In this document: positions 54,572 to 64,000 of the stretch, piece by piece
How positions within the stretch are numbered: position 1 is the first letter of the stretch
How the letters are laid out: each line of letters starts with the position of its first letter
Source of the DNA: Candidatus Faeciplasma pullistercoris
GTDB lineage: Bacteria > Bacillota > Clostridia > Oscillospirales > Ruminococcaceae
NCBI GenBank assembly: GCA_018715525.1
Contig: DVLL01000010.1
Coordinates: 1-64,000, forward strand
Direction: 5' to 3'
Length of the DNA stretch: 64,000 nucleotides
Notes under the pieces: generated by a model
The model's input: the letters and a program-made list of their open reading frames with translations, nothing else
The model's database searches: none
What the model was told of the DNA's origin: nothing
Position numbers and translations under genes: made by a program

Positions 54572-55819
54572 ATGGACGCGATACTTGATTTTCTTAAAAC
54601 GACAGGCTTTGCGCTGATCTCAAGCGACTGGCGCGTGCTTGTCATGATGGTTGTCGCCTGTGTGCTTATGTACCTTGCGATAGTGAAGAAGTTTGAGCCC
54701 ATGCTCCTTCTTCCGATAGCCTTTGGTATGCTTTTGACCAATCTTCCCGGAGCGGGAATGTTCCATGAGGTGCTCTTTGCCGGCGGACATGTCAACTGGG
54801 AGCTCTTCGGAGGCGGAGAGATAACTCAGGAGATAATAGACACGGTCGCGACGACTAACGCCGCGCTTGCCGAGACTCTTACAGTCGGAGAGACTGTATC
54901 AGTAGGACTTTTGGATGTACTCTATCTCGGCGTTAAGCTCGGAGTTTATCCCTGCCTGATATTCATCGGCGTAGGCGCGATGACCGATTTCGGACCGCTC
55001 ATTGCAAATCCGAAGAGCCTTATTTTGGGCGCTGCCGCTCAGCTTGGTATATTCATCACCTATATCGGCGCAGTATTTCTCGGTTTTACACCCGCTCAGG
55101 CAGGCTCGATAGGAATCATCGGCGGAGCTGACGGTCCTACCGCTATATACACCACTTCGCTTCTGGCTCCTGAGCTTTTGGGCCCGATAGCCGTAGCCGC
55201 GTACTCCTACATGGCTCTTGTACCGGTTATCCAGCCTCCTATAATGAAGCTCCTGACCACAAAGAAGGAGCGTCAGATCGTAATGAAGGAGCTTCGCCCC
55301 GTATCCCAGACTGAGAAGATCATCTTCCCGATTGTCGTTACCATCTTCGTATCCCTGCTCGTTCCCTCCGCCGCTCCGCTTATCGGCGCTATCATGCTGG
55401 GCAACCTCTTCAAGGAGACCGGCGTTGTAGAGAGACTCAGCAAGACCGCTCAGAATGAGCTTATGAACATAGTAACCATATTCCTCGGAATCTCGGTAGG
55501 CGCTACCGCTACAGCCACAACCTTCCTTGATCCCCAGACCCTTAAGATAATAGTCCTCGGCGTTGTTGCCTTCGGCTTCGGAACAGCGGGCGGCGTGCTC
55601 ATAGCGAAGATAATGAACCTGTTCTCAAAGAACAAGATAAATCCTCTTATCGGTTCTGCCGGAGTTTCCGCAGTGCCTATGGCCGCCAGAGTTTCTCAGG
55701 TCGTAGGACAGAAGGAGAATCCTGCCAACTTCCTGCTCATGCACGCCATGGGTCCGAATGTTGCGGGCGTTATCGGTTCGGCAATCGCTGCCGGCGTACT
55801 TATCTCGCTTTTGGGCTGA
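54572..55819 (+). CDS. oadB: Na+-translocating decarboxylase beta chain (OadB)
   Basis: 415-residue polytopic membrane protein that decarboxylates carboxybiotin and pumps Na+. It has the [15 protein letters not shown] segment with the catalytic/ion-binding Asp, plus [15 protein letters not shown] and [15 protein letters not shown]. Central engine of the complex. Confidence 0.94.
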   Translation: MDAILDFLKTTGFALISSDWRVLVMMVVACVLMYLAIVKKFEPMLLLPIAFGMLLTNLPGAGMFHEVLFAGGHVNWELFGGGEITQEIIDTVATTNAALAETLTVGETVSVGLLDVLYLGVKLGVYPCLIFIGVGAMTDFGPLIANPKSLILGAAAQLGIFITYIGAVFLGFTPAQAGSIGIIGGADGPTAIYTTSLLAPELLGPIAVAAYSYMALVPVIQPPIMKLLTTKKERQIVMKELRPVSQTEKIIFPIVVTIFVSLLVPSAAPLIGAIMLGNLFKETGVVERLSKTAQNELMNIVTIFLGISVGATATATTFLDPQTLKIIVLGVVAFGFGTAGGVLIAKIMNLFSKNKINPLIGSAGVSAVPMAARVSQVVGQKENPANFLLMHAMGPNVAGVIGSAIAAGVLISLLG

Positions 55820-55876
55820 TACTGAGTCTGAAAGCGTCCTGAAAGTAAAATTTTTCAGAAAGGAAAGGTTACTGAT

Positions 55877-57301
55877 ATGTCTAATCCCTTAAAGATAACC
55901 GACACTATCCTGCGTGACGCTCATCAGTCGCAGGCGGCTACAAGAATGAGACTTGAAGATATGCTTCCCGCATGCGAGCAGCTTGACAAGATTGGATACT
56001 GGTCCTTGGAGTGCTGGGGCGGCGCTACATTTGATTCCTGCATGAGATTTCTCAACGAGGATCCGTGGGAGCGTCTGCGCGCACTTAAGAAGGCGCTGCC
56101 TAACACAAAGCTCCAGATGCTCTTCAGAGGTCAGAACATCCTCGGCTATAAGCACTATGCTGATGATGTCGTTGACGCTTTCGTAAAGAAGTCCATAGAG
56201 AACGGTATAGACGTCATAAGAATATTTGATGCTCTTAACGATACAAGAAACCTCAAGGCGGCTATAAATGCCACCAAGAAGTACGGCGGAATATGTGAGG
56301 CTGCGATAAGCTACACAGTGAGCCCCGTTCACAATGAGGAGTACTTTGTCAAGCTCGCTAAGGAGCTTGAGCAGATGGGCGCTGATACTATTTGTATCAA
56401 GGATATGGCTAACCTGCTTCTTCCGTACGAGGCAGCGAGCCTTGTAAAGAAGCTCAAGGCGAGCGTCAAGATCCCGATACACCTCCACACCCACAACACC
56501 ACCGGCACAGGCGACATGGTTTACCTCAAGGCGGCAGAGGCAGGCGTTGATATAGTTGACACTGCGCTCTCGCCCTTGGCGAACGGAACCTCACAGCCCG
56601 CTACCGAGGCGCTCGTTGCCACACTTAAGGGTACCGACCGCGATACCGGAATGGATATTTCCGACTTCACCGAGGCGGCTGCTCACTTCAGAAAGGTAGC
56701 CAACAAGCTCAAGGCTGAGGGAATACTTGACCCCAAGGTTCTCAATGTCGATGTAAAGACGCTTATATATCAGGTTCCGGGCGGAATGCTCTCCAACCTC
56801 CTGTCTCAGCTCAAGCAGGCAGGGGCAGAGGATAAGCTCTATGATGTTCTGGCGGAAGTGCCTAATGTAAGAAAGGACTTCGGCTATCCTCCGCTGGTAA
56901 CTCCTACATCCCAGATAGTAGGCTCTCAGGCTGTTCTGAATGTCCTCATGGGAAGATACGCTACCTTCCCCAAGGAGTCGAAGGCGCTTCTTCGCGGCGA
57001 GTACGGAAGACTTCCCGCTCACGTCAACGAGGAGGTAAGAAAGAAGGCTCTGGGCGACGCTGAGATAATCACCTGCCGTCCTGCCGACCTTATCGAGCCC
57101 GAGCTTGACAAGTACCGCGAGGAGGTCAAGAATGTTCCCGGCTTCAACGGAAGCGAGGAGGATGTTCTGAGCTACGCTCTCTTCCCGCAGGTTGCCACTA
57201 AGTTCTTCGCTTCTCGTTTGCAGCCCAAAAACGCAGAAGTCAAGAAGGCTGACGACAACGGAATAAGAGAATTCTTCGTAGACGACTGCTCGGCTAAGTA
57301 A
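55877..57301 (+). CDS. oadA: carboxyltransferase alpha chain (OadA / 5S-like)
   Basis: 474-residue carboxyltransferase domain: ITDTILRDAHQSQAATRM with metal-binding Asp, WGGATFDSCMRFL, GADTICIKDMANLL with the Lys to be carbamylated, IHLHTHNTTGTGD with two metal His. Transfers CO2 from oxaloacetate (or another carboxylate) to biotin; no biotin domain of its own, hence the separate BCCP gene. Last gene of the oad operon. Whether the substrate is oxaloacetate or methylmalonyl-CoA cannot be fixed, but OadA fits better. Confidence 0.94.
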   Translation: MSNPLKITDTILRDAHQSQAATRMRLEDMLPACEQLDKIGYWSLECWGGATFDSCMRFLNEDPWERLRALKKALPNTKLQMLFRGQNILGYKHYADDVVDAFVKKSIENGIDVIRIFDALNDTRNLKAAINATKKYGGICEAAISYTVSPVHNEEYFVKLAKELEQMGADTICIKDMANLLLPYEAASLVKKLKASVKIPIHLHTHNTTGTGDMVYLKAAEAGVDIVDTALSPLANGTSQPATEALVATLKGTDRDTGMDISDFTEAAAHFRKVANKLKAEGILDPKVLNVDVKTLIYQVPGGMLSNLLSQLKQAGAEDKLYDVLAEVPNVRKDFGYPPLVTPTSQIVGSQAVLNVLMGRYATFPKESKALLRGEYGRLPAHVNEEVRKKALGDAEIITCRPADLIEPELDKYREEVKNVPGFNGSEEDVLSYALFPQVATKFFASRLQPKNAEVKKADDNGIREFFVDDCSAK

Positions 57302-57312
57302 AAGCTAAGTCA

Positions 57313-57347
57313 AAAAACCGCCTGACATTAAATCAGGCGGTTTTTGC
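57313..57347 (+). terminator. terminator of the oad operon
   Basis: AAAACCGCCTGA - 8 nt - TCAGGCGGTTTTT. The A/T tracts could also serve the opposing gene. Confidence 0.93.
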
Positions 57348-57358
57348 AGACAAAATAC

Positions 57359-57913
57359 CTATTTTACCTTATAGCTTAGAAGCTCTGCACCGTTAAAGTC
57401 TTTGATGGTGAATACTCCGTTTTCGTAGACAAGATAGCTGTTTGAGCTGTTCTCTTTTGGGATGGTGACGGAGCCCGGATTGATGTAGGTGTAGCCGTTA
57501 TTTCCGGTGTGGCTGCAAATCTTCGGCACATGCGTGTGACCGCAGAGAAGAATCTCGCCGCCCTGAAGTGGAGGTGGGTTATCCTCGCCGTAGACATGTC
57601 CGTGGGTGCAATACATTGTTATCCCGTCGGCAAAAATGCAGGCGTAGTCAGCCATCATCGGGAATTTCAGAACCATCTGGTCTACTTCTGAGTCGCAGTT
57701 GCCTCTTATTGCAAGTATGTGCTCTGCTATACCGTTGAGCATGTCAAATACTTCGGATGGAGAGTAGTCCCTCGGGATCTGGTTTCTCGGACCGTGATAT
57801 AAAATATCACCCAGCAGGACGAGCTTGTCCGGCAGGGTATCGCGGAACACATCAATAAGCTTTTGGCAGTAGTATTTTGAACCGTGGATATCTGAGGCGA
57901 TTAAAAGCTTCAT
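57359..57913 (-). CDS. yfcE: YfcE/MJ0936-type phosphodiesterase
   Basis: 184-residue metallophosphoesterase. Metal motifs SDIHGSKYY, GDILYHGPR, GNCDSEV and CGHTHVPK are all present. Likely a phosphodiesterase of unknown natural substrate. Confidence 0.92.
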   Translation of the reverse strand: MKLLIASDIHGSKYYCQKLIDVFRDTLPDKLVLLGDILYHGPRNQIPRDYSPSEVFDMLNGIAEHILAIRGNCDSEVDQMVLKFPMMADYACIFADGITMYCTHGHVYGEDNPPPLQGGEILLCGHTHVPKICSHTGNNGYTYINPGSVTIPKENSSNSYLVYENGVFTIKDFNGAELLSYKVK

Positions 57914-58027
57914 TTTAGTTTCTCCTTTAAGTTGTTGTCATATATAGAGTATGATAACGGCTTTAGCCTTTTATGTCAATGTTTTTTCGGCGGGGACGCT
58001 TCCGCCGCTTCGGAGAGGTATATCATT

Positions 58028-59395
58028 ATGAATAAGGATTTAACCAAGGGCGAGCCGCAAAAGGTATTGCTGGCATTTTGCCTGCCTCTGTTTGGAAGCA
58101 TAATTTTTCAGCAGCTATATAATATCGCGGACAGTCTTGTCGCGGGAAAGTTTATAGGGAACAACGCGCTTGCGGCAGTCGGAAACAGCTATGAGATAAC
58201 CCTCATATTTATAGCGTTTGCGTTCGGTTGCAACATAGGCTGCTCTGTGGTGGCAGCTCGTCTGTTCGGAGCAAGAAGATACTCGGAAATGAAGACTGCC
58301 GTCTACTCCACGCTGATCGCGGCGGCTGTCCTATGCGCTTTGCTTATGGCATTAGGCATAGTCTTCTGCGGCGACCTTCTTGAGCTGATAGATACTCCGC
58401 CGGAGGTAATGGAGGACTCCAAGCTCTATCTGGATATCTATATCTTAGGTCTTCCGTTTGTTTTCTTCTATAATATAGCAACCGGAATCTTTTCCGCGCT
58501 CGGAGACTCGAGGACGCCGTTTGTATTTCTTGCCTGCTCGTCTATTGCGAATATAGGGGTGGATATACTCTTTGTAGCCGGGTTCAACATGGGCGTAGAC
58601 GGCGTTGCGTGGGCGACGTTTATATGTCAGGGAATAAGCTGCGTTCTTGCTTTAGTTGTGGTATTCCGCCGCTTCTTCGGAATACAGACCGCCGAAAGGG
58701 CAAAGGCGTTTTCGTGGAAGTTATTGGGCGAGGTCGCGGTCGTAGCCGTGCCGAGCATTTTACAGCAGAGCTTTATATCTGTGGGAAACATCGTGATACA
58801 GGGTGTAATAAACAGCTTCGGAACCGCTGCGATGGCAGGCTACTCGGCTTCAATAAAGCTTAACAACATGGTTATATCCGCGTTCACCACCCTCGGCAAC
58901 GGAATCTCAAGCTATACCGCTCAGAATATCGGCGCTAACGACATTGAGAGAGTTCGCCGCGGCTTCAAGGCGGGCGTAAAAATAATCTGGTCGCTCTGCC
59001 TCCCGATAGTGATAGTGTACCTGTCCTGCACAAGGTGGCTTGTGTATATTTTCCTCGACAGCTCGGACGGAACGCAAGCTGCCAAGATAGGCATGATGCT
59101 ATTGTGGATAGTCGCGCCGTTCTACTTTGTTGTTTCGCTCAAGCTCGTGGCTGACGGAGTTCTCAGAGGTGCCGGCTACATGACTCAGTTCATGGCTGCA
59201 ACGTTCACCGACTTGATTTTGAGGGTAATTTTGGCGATAGTCCTTTCAAAGACCGGGCTTGAGACTACCGGCGTATGGCTTGCATGGCCGATAGGCTGGA
59301 CGATAGCGACCGTGATGTCCCTGATATTCTACCGCGCTAAAATACACAAAAGAAATGACACCGTGCTGACTCCCGAAACTATCCCGGGAGAATGA
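58028..59395 (+). CDS. MATE-family exporter, second copy
   Basis: 455-residue, 12-helix transporter like the gene at 22761: NKDLTKGEPQKVLLAFCLP, GSIIFQQLYNIADSLVAGKFIG at the start and PSILQQSFISVGNIVIQGV in the second half. ATG 58028 follows GGAGAGG; the longer frame has none. Confidence 0.93.
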   Translation: MNKDLTKGEPQKVLLAFCLPLFGSIIFQQLYNIADSLVAGKFIGNNALAAVGNSYEITLIFIAFAFGCNIGCSVVAARLFGARRYSEMKTAVYSTLIAAAVLCALLMALGIVFCGDLLELIDTPPEVMEDSKLYLDIYILGLPFVFFYNIATGIFSALGDSRTPFVFLACSSIANIGVDILFVAGFNMGVDGVAWATFICQGISCVLALVVVFRRFFGIQTAERAKAFSWKLLGEVAVVAVPSILQQSFISVGNIVIQGVINSFGTAAMAGYSASIKLNNMVISAFTTLGNGISSYTAQNIGANDIERVRRGFKAGVKIIWSLCLPIVIVYLSCTRWLVYIFLDSSDGTQAAKIGMMLLWIVAPFYFVVSLKLVADGVLRGAGYMTQFMAATFTDLILRVILAIVLSKTGLETTGVWLAWPIGWTIATVMSLIFYRAKIHKRNDTVLTPETIPGE

Positions 59396-59409
59396 TCTGC
59401 ATATAAAAT

Positions 59410-59456
59410 GAAATTCACCCATACGCTTTGGAAAAGGCGGATGGGTGAATTTTTTC
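59410..59456 (+). terminator. terminator of second MATE gene
   Basis: AAATTCACCCAT / ATGGGTGAATTTTTT stem-loop. Confidence 0.85.
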
Positions 59457-59499
59457 GGCATGGTGATTGACCTGCGCAATATTTCGTAGTGTCCTATGA

Positions 59500-59540
59500 A
59501 AAAAAACACGCTCCCGCCTTTTCAAGAAAGACGGGAGCAT
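59500..59540 (-). terminator. terminator of the GH95 gene
   Basis: On the minus strand GCTCCCGTCTT pairs with AAGGCGGGAGC, then GTGTTTTTTTT. Confidence 0.88.
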
Positions 59541-59559
59541 AATTTATGCGGTCAAATGG

Positions 59560-62226
59560 TTACTTTGCAGCCTTCTTTTTCTTTGAAGAAACGGCGATAA
59601 TGACTATGGCAGCAATAACAACTATACCGCCTGCCGCACAGGCGCCGATGAGCAGCCAGTTTGTGCCGCCCTTACCGTCGAAGCTGATGGTGTAGGTTTC
59701 ACCCTCGGCAGCGTCAAAGGTTACAGAGCCCTTTGAACGGGCGCTGGTCTTTACGACATTGCCCATAGAGTCGGTAATTGTCGCCTTCTCTATCTCAAGA
59801 CCCTTTACCTCGAGATCTTCGGTAGCGGTGAAGGTCTGAAGAGTGGCAGTCTGGATGACGTTATCGCTCCAGCTTATGTCAACCTCGATGTTGCCTCTGG
59901 CTCTGAGACCCTCGACCTTGCCGCTCGACCACATAGTGGGAACTGCCGGCAGAAGGTCAACCGCTCCTCCGTGGCTCTGCAGGAGCATCTCGGTCATACC
60001 CGCGGTCGCACCGAAGTTACCGTCAATCTGGAACGGCGGGTGAGTGTCAAACAGGTTGTCATAGGTGGATTCCTTGAGTATCTGGTTGACCATTACGCCG
60101 GCGTGGTCGCCGTCATGGAGCCTTGCCCAGAAGTTTATCTTCCAAGCCTTGCTCCAGCCCGTTCCTCCGTCTCCTCTTGTTTCGAGGGTGACGCGCATAG
60201 CGTCGGCAAACGCATCGTCCTCATCGCTTCTGCCAACGACTACCTGACGTCCCGGATGAAGCGCGAAGAGGTGATTGGCGTGGCGGTGACCGTAGTCACC
60301 TGTGATGTCCATGGTGATTTCGTCCTTCCACTCCTGGAACTGACCGGCCTTACCTATCTTCGGTCCCGAGAGGTTTTCAAACGCCTGGCGTATCTCGTCT
60401 ATCTCCGAGTCCTCTATTCCCAAAATCTCCGCAGCCTCAAGCGTGTTGTTAAAGAGATCCCAGATTATTGCCTGGTCGCTGAACGCTCCGAGAGAGTAGG
60501 GACCATGCTCGGGAGACCATGACGGGCTGGATACGAGCGTGCCGTCGCGCTCGTCGGTAACGAGGTTGTCTACCCAGAATATAGCCGCCTGCTTCATGGT
60601 GTCAAAGTTTTCCGCAAGGAATTCCTCGTCCATGGTGAAGGCATAGAGTTCCCAGATGTCCTGGCACATCCATGCCGCTCCCGCGGGGTAGTAGAATGCT
60701 TCGGAAACAGCCGGACCTGTGTTGCCCCAGATGTTATTTTCGTGGTATGTCGTCCAGCCTCTTACATCCTCTCCGTCCTCTGTGCAGTGATACATATAAG
60801 CGGTTATCTCTCCGCGCGGAACGAGGCTGTTGATGTAGTCTATCATCGGGAGATGGCACTCTGTCAGGTTGGTAGACTCAGCCAGCCAGTAGTTCATCTG
60901 GATATTGATGTTGGCGTGGTAGTCTGAGTTCCACGGCGGGTACAGTCCGTCCGCCCAAATTCCCTGTAGGTTCGCGGGGAGCGACCCTTCACGCGATGAA
61001 GAAATGAGAAGATATCTGCCGAACTGGTAGTAAAGGATTTCGAGATATCTGTTTTCCTCAGGGGTGTTTATGTCGTACTTGTAGCCTGAGAACAAAAGTC
61101 TCGTAGATTTTGTAGGCTGGGTAGCGCCGCAGAGCGAGAGGGTGACTCTTGAATAGAGGGAGCGGTAGTCGTCGATATGAGCCTGCTTGAGGTCGTCGTA
61201 GTCCTTTGCGCTTACCGTTTCTATCCTTTCGCTTACTGCGTCGAGCGGTATCTCGTCGCTGAAATAGTCGAAGGAATCATCCATGCACTGCTGGTAGTTG
61301 GTGCCTGCGGTCATGTAGATTATGATCTCATCCGCACCGGTGACGCTTATGGTGCTGCTGTTTGACGCTTTCATCTCGCCGTCTGAGATGACCTTGATTT
61401 GCAGGGCAAATTCAAGGTGATCGATGTCAGCCCGGTGATCCTGCGGTCTGCCGGTCATGGTTATTGTGCAGGACTCCCCGTCAGAGGTTATCCTTCCGAG
61501 CGGCTGAGGGGTGGTAAAGCGAATGTTCTTATCAAGAGCGCCGGCCTCGCTCGCCGTAAGGCGGATAGCCATAAAGTTATCAGGGTTGCTGACAAAATAT
61601 TCTCTTGTATAGTCTGCGCCGTCAAGGGTATATGTGAGTGTGGTGACGGCGTTATCTATGTCGAGTATCCTGCGGTAGTTTTCAACCTCGGCGGAAGAGT
61701 GGTTGATATCGTCGATGTATATATCTCCTATCGACTGGTAGTTGCCGTAAAGGCTCTTATCGCCCTTTAAGGCTTCTATTGCGGCGGTAATCTCGCTGGA
61801 TAGGGACGGGTAATCGTGGGATACGACGTTTCCGTCATCGTCTATGTAGGAGGAGTTGTGCTCGGTGAACTCGTTCATAAGCTCCTGTAGCTCTGAACGG
61901 ACAAACATAAGGTTTTCCTTGTTCTGTTCGGCGGTTGCTGAGCTCATTCCTCCGTTGTAGTCGGGGTCAGCGCCGGGACCTCCAGACCAGAGAGTGTGCT
62001 CGTTGAGCTGGATTCTGTCGCTGTCCACTCCGCCGAAGATCATTGCGCCTATAAAGCCGTTTCCCATTGGGGTGGCCTCTGATTCCCAGTCCTCAGCGGG
62101 GGTTGTGTACATCGCCTGAAGCGGCGGCTGCTCTTCAACGGGCGGAGGAGCGTCGGAAACTGCCGACGCCGTGGCGGTAAAAGCCAGTACTGCGACCGTT
62201 GCCAAAATTATCAGTTTCTTTTTCAA
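59560..62226 (-). CDS. membrane-anchored GH95-family alpha-L-fucosidase
   Basis: 888 aa. Signal peptide KKKLIILATVAVLAFTATASA at the start, then the GH95 N-terminal domain (PMGNGFIGAMIFGGVDSDRI, LNEHTLWSGGPGADPDYNGG), the (alpha/alpha)6 barrel with NLQGIWADGLYPPWNSDYH and NIQMNYWLAESTNL, and the late GHRHANHLFALHPG and FQIDGNFGATAGM blocks. C-terminal hydrophobic helix (about 858-880) followed by KKKKAAK anchors it outside the cell. TTG 62226 behind GAAAGGAAG is chosen, since the longer frame adds 39 residues without a signal. Family members act on alpha-1,2-fucose or alpha-L-galactose. Fits with fucO at 24.6 kb. Confidence 0.92.
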   Translation of the reverse strand: MKKKLIILATVAVLAFTATASAVSDAPPPVEEQPPLQAMYTTPAEDWESEATPMGNGFIGAMIFGGVDSDRIQLNEHTLWSGGPGADPDYNGGMSSATAEQNKENLMFVRSELQELMNEFTEHNSSYIDDDGNVVSHDYPSLSSEITAAIEALKGDKSLYGNYQSIGDIYIDDINHSSAEVENYRRILDIDNAVTTLTYTLDGADYTREYFVSNPDNFMAIRLTASEAGALDKNIRFTTPQPLGRITSDGESCTITMTGRPQDHRADIDHLEFALQIKVISDGEMKASNSSTISVTGADEIIIYMTAGTNYQQCMDDSFDYFSDEIPLDAVSERIETVSAKDYDDLKQAHIDDYRSLYSRVTLSLCGATQPTKSTRLLFSGYKYDINTPEENRYLEILYYQFGRYLLISSSREGSLPANLQGIWADGLYPPWNSDYHANINIQMNYWLAESTNLTECHLPMIDYINSLVPRGEITAYMYHCTEDGEDVRGWTTYHENNIWGNTGPAVSEAFYYPAGAAWMCQDIWELYAFTMDEEFLAENFDTMKQAAIFWVDNLVTDERDGTLVSSPSWSPEHGPYSLGAFSDQAIIWDLFNNTLEAAEILGIEDSEIDEIRQAFENLSGPKIGKAGQFQEWKDEITMDITGDYGHRHANHLFALHPGRQVVVGRSDEDDAFADAMRVTLETRGDGGTGWSKAWKINFWARLHDGDHAGVMVNQILKESTYDNLFDTHPPFQIDGNFGATAGMTEMLLQSHGGAVDLLPAVPTMWSSGKVEGLRARGNIEVDISWSDNVIQTATLQTFTATEDLEVKGLEIEKATITDSMGNVVKTSARSKGSVTFDAAEGETYTISFDGKGGTNWLLIGACAAGGIVVIAAIVIIAVSSKKKKAAK

Positions 62227-62263
62227 CTTATTCTTCCTTTCTATGGTGAATTTTTTGATACAT

Positions 62264-62330
62264 TGCACGCGCAAAGCGTGTGCATTTTGCCTGACAGTGT
62301 AAGTATACTCTATTTCGGGTGCAATTTCAA
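62264..62330 (-). promoter_or_regulatory. promoter and palindromic site of the GH95 gene
   Basis: Minus strand TTGAAA (62325-62330), 17 bp, TATACT (62302-62307). Just downstream is an imperfect 21-bp palindrome TGCACGCG..CGTGTGCA (62264-62284), a likely repressor operator or leader hairpin. The rest of the 311-bp gap to the dehydrogenase gene is AT-rich without features I can name. Confidence 0.68.
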
Positions 62331-62537
62331 CAAGTAATTTCAAATCAGCGCAAAAAGTTAGAACACAGGCTTGGATTTTTCAAACATATCCAACCTATGC
62401 GTAAGATGGTGGATTCTGCGACAATTTTTGTCCGCAGTTTGGCACAAAAACCGCCTTTGGTTATTGATTATTTTGTAAAAATGATATAGAATGATATACT
62501 GATGAATAGATGTGAAAGCATCTTAAGGAGGAACAAT

Positions 62538-63737
62538 ATGATTGTAAAGGGTACATATTTTCAAAACAGTCCGGATAAACCGCTCGTTTACGGAGACGTT
62601 GAGATAACTAACGTAAAGCGCAGGAGGCTTCGCGGCGAGGAGGAGAAGGAAGGCGTGCTGTGTGAGCCGGTTATAGTCGGCTTCTGCGGAACGGATAAGG
62701 AGCTTATGCATATGGGCTCGCAGGGACTTTTGACCCCGAAATTTCCGGAGGGCAAGACAAGGCTTATAAACGGACATGAGGGCATTGTATGGGTGCCGTC
62801 CGAAAACAGGTTTGCAATAGTCCTCATAAGAGGCGGAGACAGCTACGACCCCACCAGATACACTGAGGATGAGACTTATTTTGAGTACGGCTGCGACAAG
62901 GCCGACGGACTTTTCTGCGACAAGCAGTACTTCAACCCGGACATGCTTTTGAAGATACCGGACGGATATGTCCACGACGGAAAGCTTGATTTGGAGTTTG
63001 CCAAGAAAATGGTGTTTCCCGACCCATACGGCTGCATGCTGTTCCAGCTTGAGAGAATGGAGGACTTAGGAAGCGCGCATATCTTTAGAGTTGAGATGGC
63101 AAAGCATCATTGCGATGAGGAGACCGCAAGGAAGCTCGCAAAGGACGACATATTTGAGAGAACGGTAATATTCGGTCTCGGAACGACGGGAATGTTCATG
63201 GGCGATCTTATTGCAAGGAACCACCCGAATGCGAAAATTCTTTTTGTGGCAAGAAGCAGCGAGGATTCCGACAAGGTCAGATTTGCCTTGAGAGAGACAG
63301 GAGCGTCGTATTTAAGGAACACCTACGAAAGCGAGAGCGAGCTTGCCGGCGTGATCATCGAAAAACTTGGCGGAAGAGCTACTATGTTTATAGGCGTGTC
63401 GGGTGCAAACGTTGAACACAGGATAGCGTTTGAGCATAAGGTATTGGGCTGCAACGGAGTATATAACAGCTTCTCTCTGGGACCGAAGATAGAATTTGAT
63501 ACTATGCCGTTCGGTTTTGAGAACCACCTCATTTTCGGCTCGATAAACTTCAGGCAGTGCCACATGGAAAAGGCGATAGAGCTTTTGGCAAAGAGCCGCT
63601 ATAACGAGATAGTAGAGCTTATCGACAAGGATGAGTTTACAAGCGATCCAATAGGCGCATACAACAACAAGATTTACTCAAAGGGCGCGCCGATGAAAAC
63701 GGCAGTAATCTGGAATAAGAAATACATCAATTTCTAA
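62538..63737 (+). CDS. zinc-dependent alcohol/glucose dehydrogenase-like protein
   Basis: 399-residue medium-chain dehydrogenase. VIVGFCGTDKELMHMG holds the catalytic-zinc Cys, and INGHEGIVW the GHE motif. The nucleotide site is FGLGTTGMFMGDLIA. Pattern resembles glucose/aldose 1-dehydrogenases. ATG 62538 behind AAGGAGG; an upstream ATG 62502 lacks a site. A second dehydrogenase gene follows after 31 bp, so the two likely form an operon for sugar or sugar-alcohol oxidation. Confidence 0.8.
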   Translation: MIVKGTYFQNSPDKPLVYGDVEITNVKRRRLRGEEEKEGVLCEPVIVGFCGTDKELMHMGSQGLLTPKFPEGKTRLINGHEGIVWVPSENRFAIVLIRGGDSYDPTRYTEDETYFEYGCDKADGLFCDKQYFNPDMLLKIPDGYVHDGKLDLEFAKKMVFPDPYGCMLFQLERMEDLGSAHIFRVEMAKHHCDEETARKLAKDDIFERTVIFGLGTTGMFMGDLIARNHPNAKILFVARSSEDSDKVRFALRETGASYLRNTYESESELAGVIIEKLGGRATMFIGVSGANVEHRIAFEHKVLGCNGVYNSFSLGPKIEFDTMPFGFENHLIFGSINFRQCHMEKAIELLAKSRYNEIVELIDKDEFTSDPIGAYNNKIYSKGAPMKTAVIWNKKYINF

Positions 63738-63768
63738 ATACTATTTGATATTTGAAAGGTGATTTATC

Positions 63769-64000
63769 ATGAAGACAGTACTTATCAACAAACCGTTTGA
63801 GATTGCAGTGACAGATACCCCTAAGCCTGAGGTCAAAGAGGGCGAGGCTTTGCTTAAAATCCTCTACTGCGGAATATGCGGCGCTGACGTCGCCAGCTAT
63901 ACAGGCAATCAGCCTTTTACTACATACCCAAGAATACCCGGACATGAGTTTTCTGCGGAAATAGTATCAATCCCGGAAAACGACAGGGGTCTTAAGCCCG
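63769..64000 (+). CDS. zinc-dependent sugar/alcohol dehydrogenase, partial (cut by window end)
   Basis: First 77 codons of a medium-chain dehydrogenase: KPEVKEGEALLKILYCGICGADV with the zinc-binding Cys, and PRIPGHEFSAEIV with GHE. ATG follows GAAAGGTG. Probably a sorbitol/galactitol-type dehydrogenase; the rest lies beyond the window. Confidence 0.85.
   Translation, partial: MKTVLINKPFEIAVTDTPKPEVKEGEALLKILYCGICGADVASYTGNQPFTTYPRIPGHEFSAEIVSIPENDRGLKP

Overview
The window comes from the chromosome of a spore-forming Gram-positive anaerobe of class Clostridia, most likely order Oscillospirales (Ruminococcaceae/Acutalibacteraceae-like). The evidence is the sporulation gene set (spoIVA, sipL, spoIIE, spoIIAA-spoIIAB-sigF, cotJABC), the hrcA-grpE-dnaK-dnaJ operon under a perfect CIRCE element, strong AGGAGG ribosome sites, TTGACA/TATAAT promoters with 17-bp spacing, a two-subunit GlgC/GlgD glycogen system, and a Na+-pumping decarboxylase operon. 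UGA is used as a normal stop.

Layout. 1-1003: distal end of a type I-C-like CRISPR array (15 repeats; cas genes and leader lie outside, to the left). 1.1-4.9 kb: pepF, ROK glucokinase, LURP-one-like protein, ruvX. 4.9-5.1 kb: a minus-strand small RNA unit that resembles 6S RNA. 5.3-5.6 kb: DUF1292 protein. 5.8-8.3 kb: about 2.5 kb with no credible gene, bracketed by a near-consensus promoter and a strong terminator, built from repeated hairpin modules and nested helices. This is a candidate giant structured non-coding RNA and the most interesting object in the window. 8.6-9.3 kb: rpe. 9.6-13.3 kb: rnfD/rnfE/rnfA-like genes without rnfB, rnfC or rnfG, having lost three of the four cysteines expected to hold the intramembrane iron-sulfur cluster, followed by a membrane-anchored putative glycoside hydrolase. 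13.6-14.5 kb: a glycosyltransferase gene broken by one UGA. 14.7-18.2 kb: XRE regulator and the spore-coat pair sipL-spoIVA. 18.4-21 kb: DUF1292 plus GH8 exo-oligoxylanase, then an orphan ATPase/kinase-like gene behind three helically phased Spo0A boxes. 21-25.8 kb: membrane protein, GH43-like lipoprotein, MATE exporter and FucO-like dehydrogenase. 26-26.4 kb: tRNA-Leu(CAG) and tRNA-Pro(TGG). 26.9-35.4 kb: glycogen cluster glgA1 (+) facing glgB-glgC-glgD-glgA2 (-). 35.7-43.4 kb: spoIIE, a small regulator, cotJABC, tRNA-Ala(GGC), radC and the spoIIA operon. 43.4-48.4 kb: heat-shock operon. 48.5-49.9 kb: GH27 alpha-galactosidase and a zinc-ribbon protein. 49.9-53.5 kb: hydrolase, membrane MurF-like ligase and Ddl. 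53.8-57.3 kb: oadG-BCCP-oadB-oadA. 57.4-64 kb: phosphodiesterase, second MATE protein, membrane-anchored GH95 fucosidase and two zinc alcohol dehydrogenases (the last one cut by the window end).

How it works together: the glycoside hydrolases (GH8, GH27, GH95), ROK kinase, rpe and FucO fit a gut or rumen plant/host-glycan fermenter. It stores sugar as glycogen, uses a decarboxylation-driven Na+ pump and differentiates into spores under Spo0A/SigF control. All functional calls are from reading motifs; no database search was possible.
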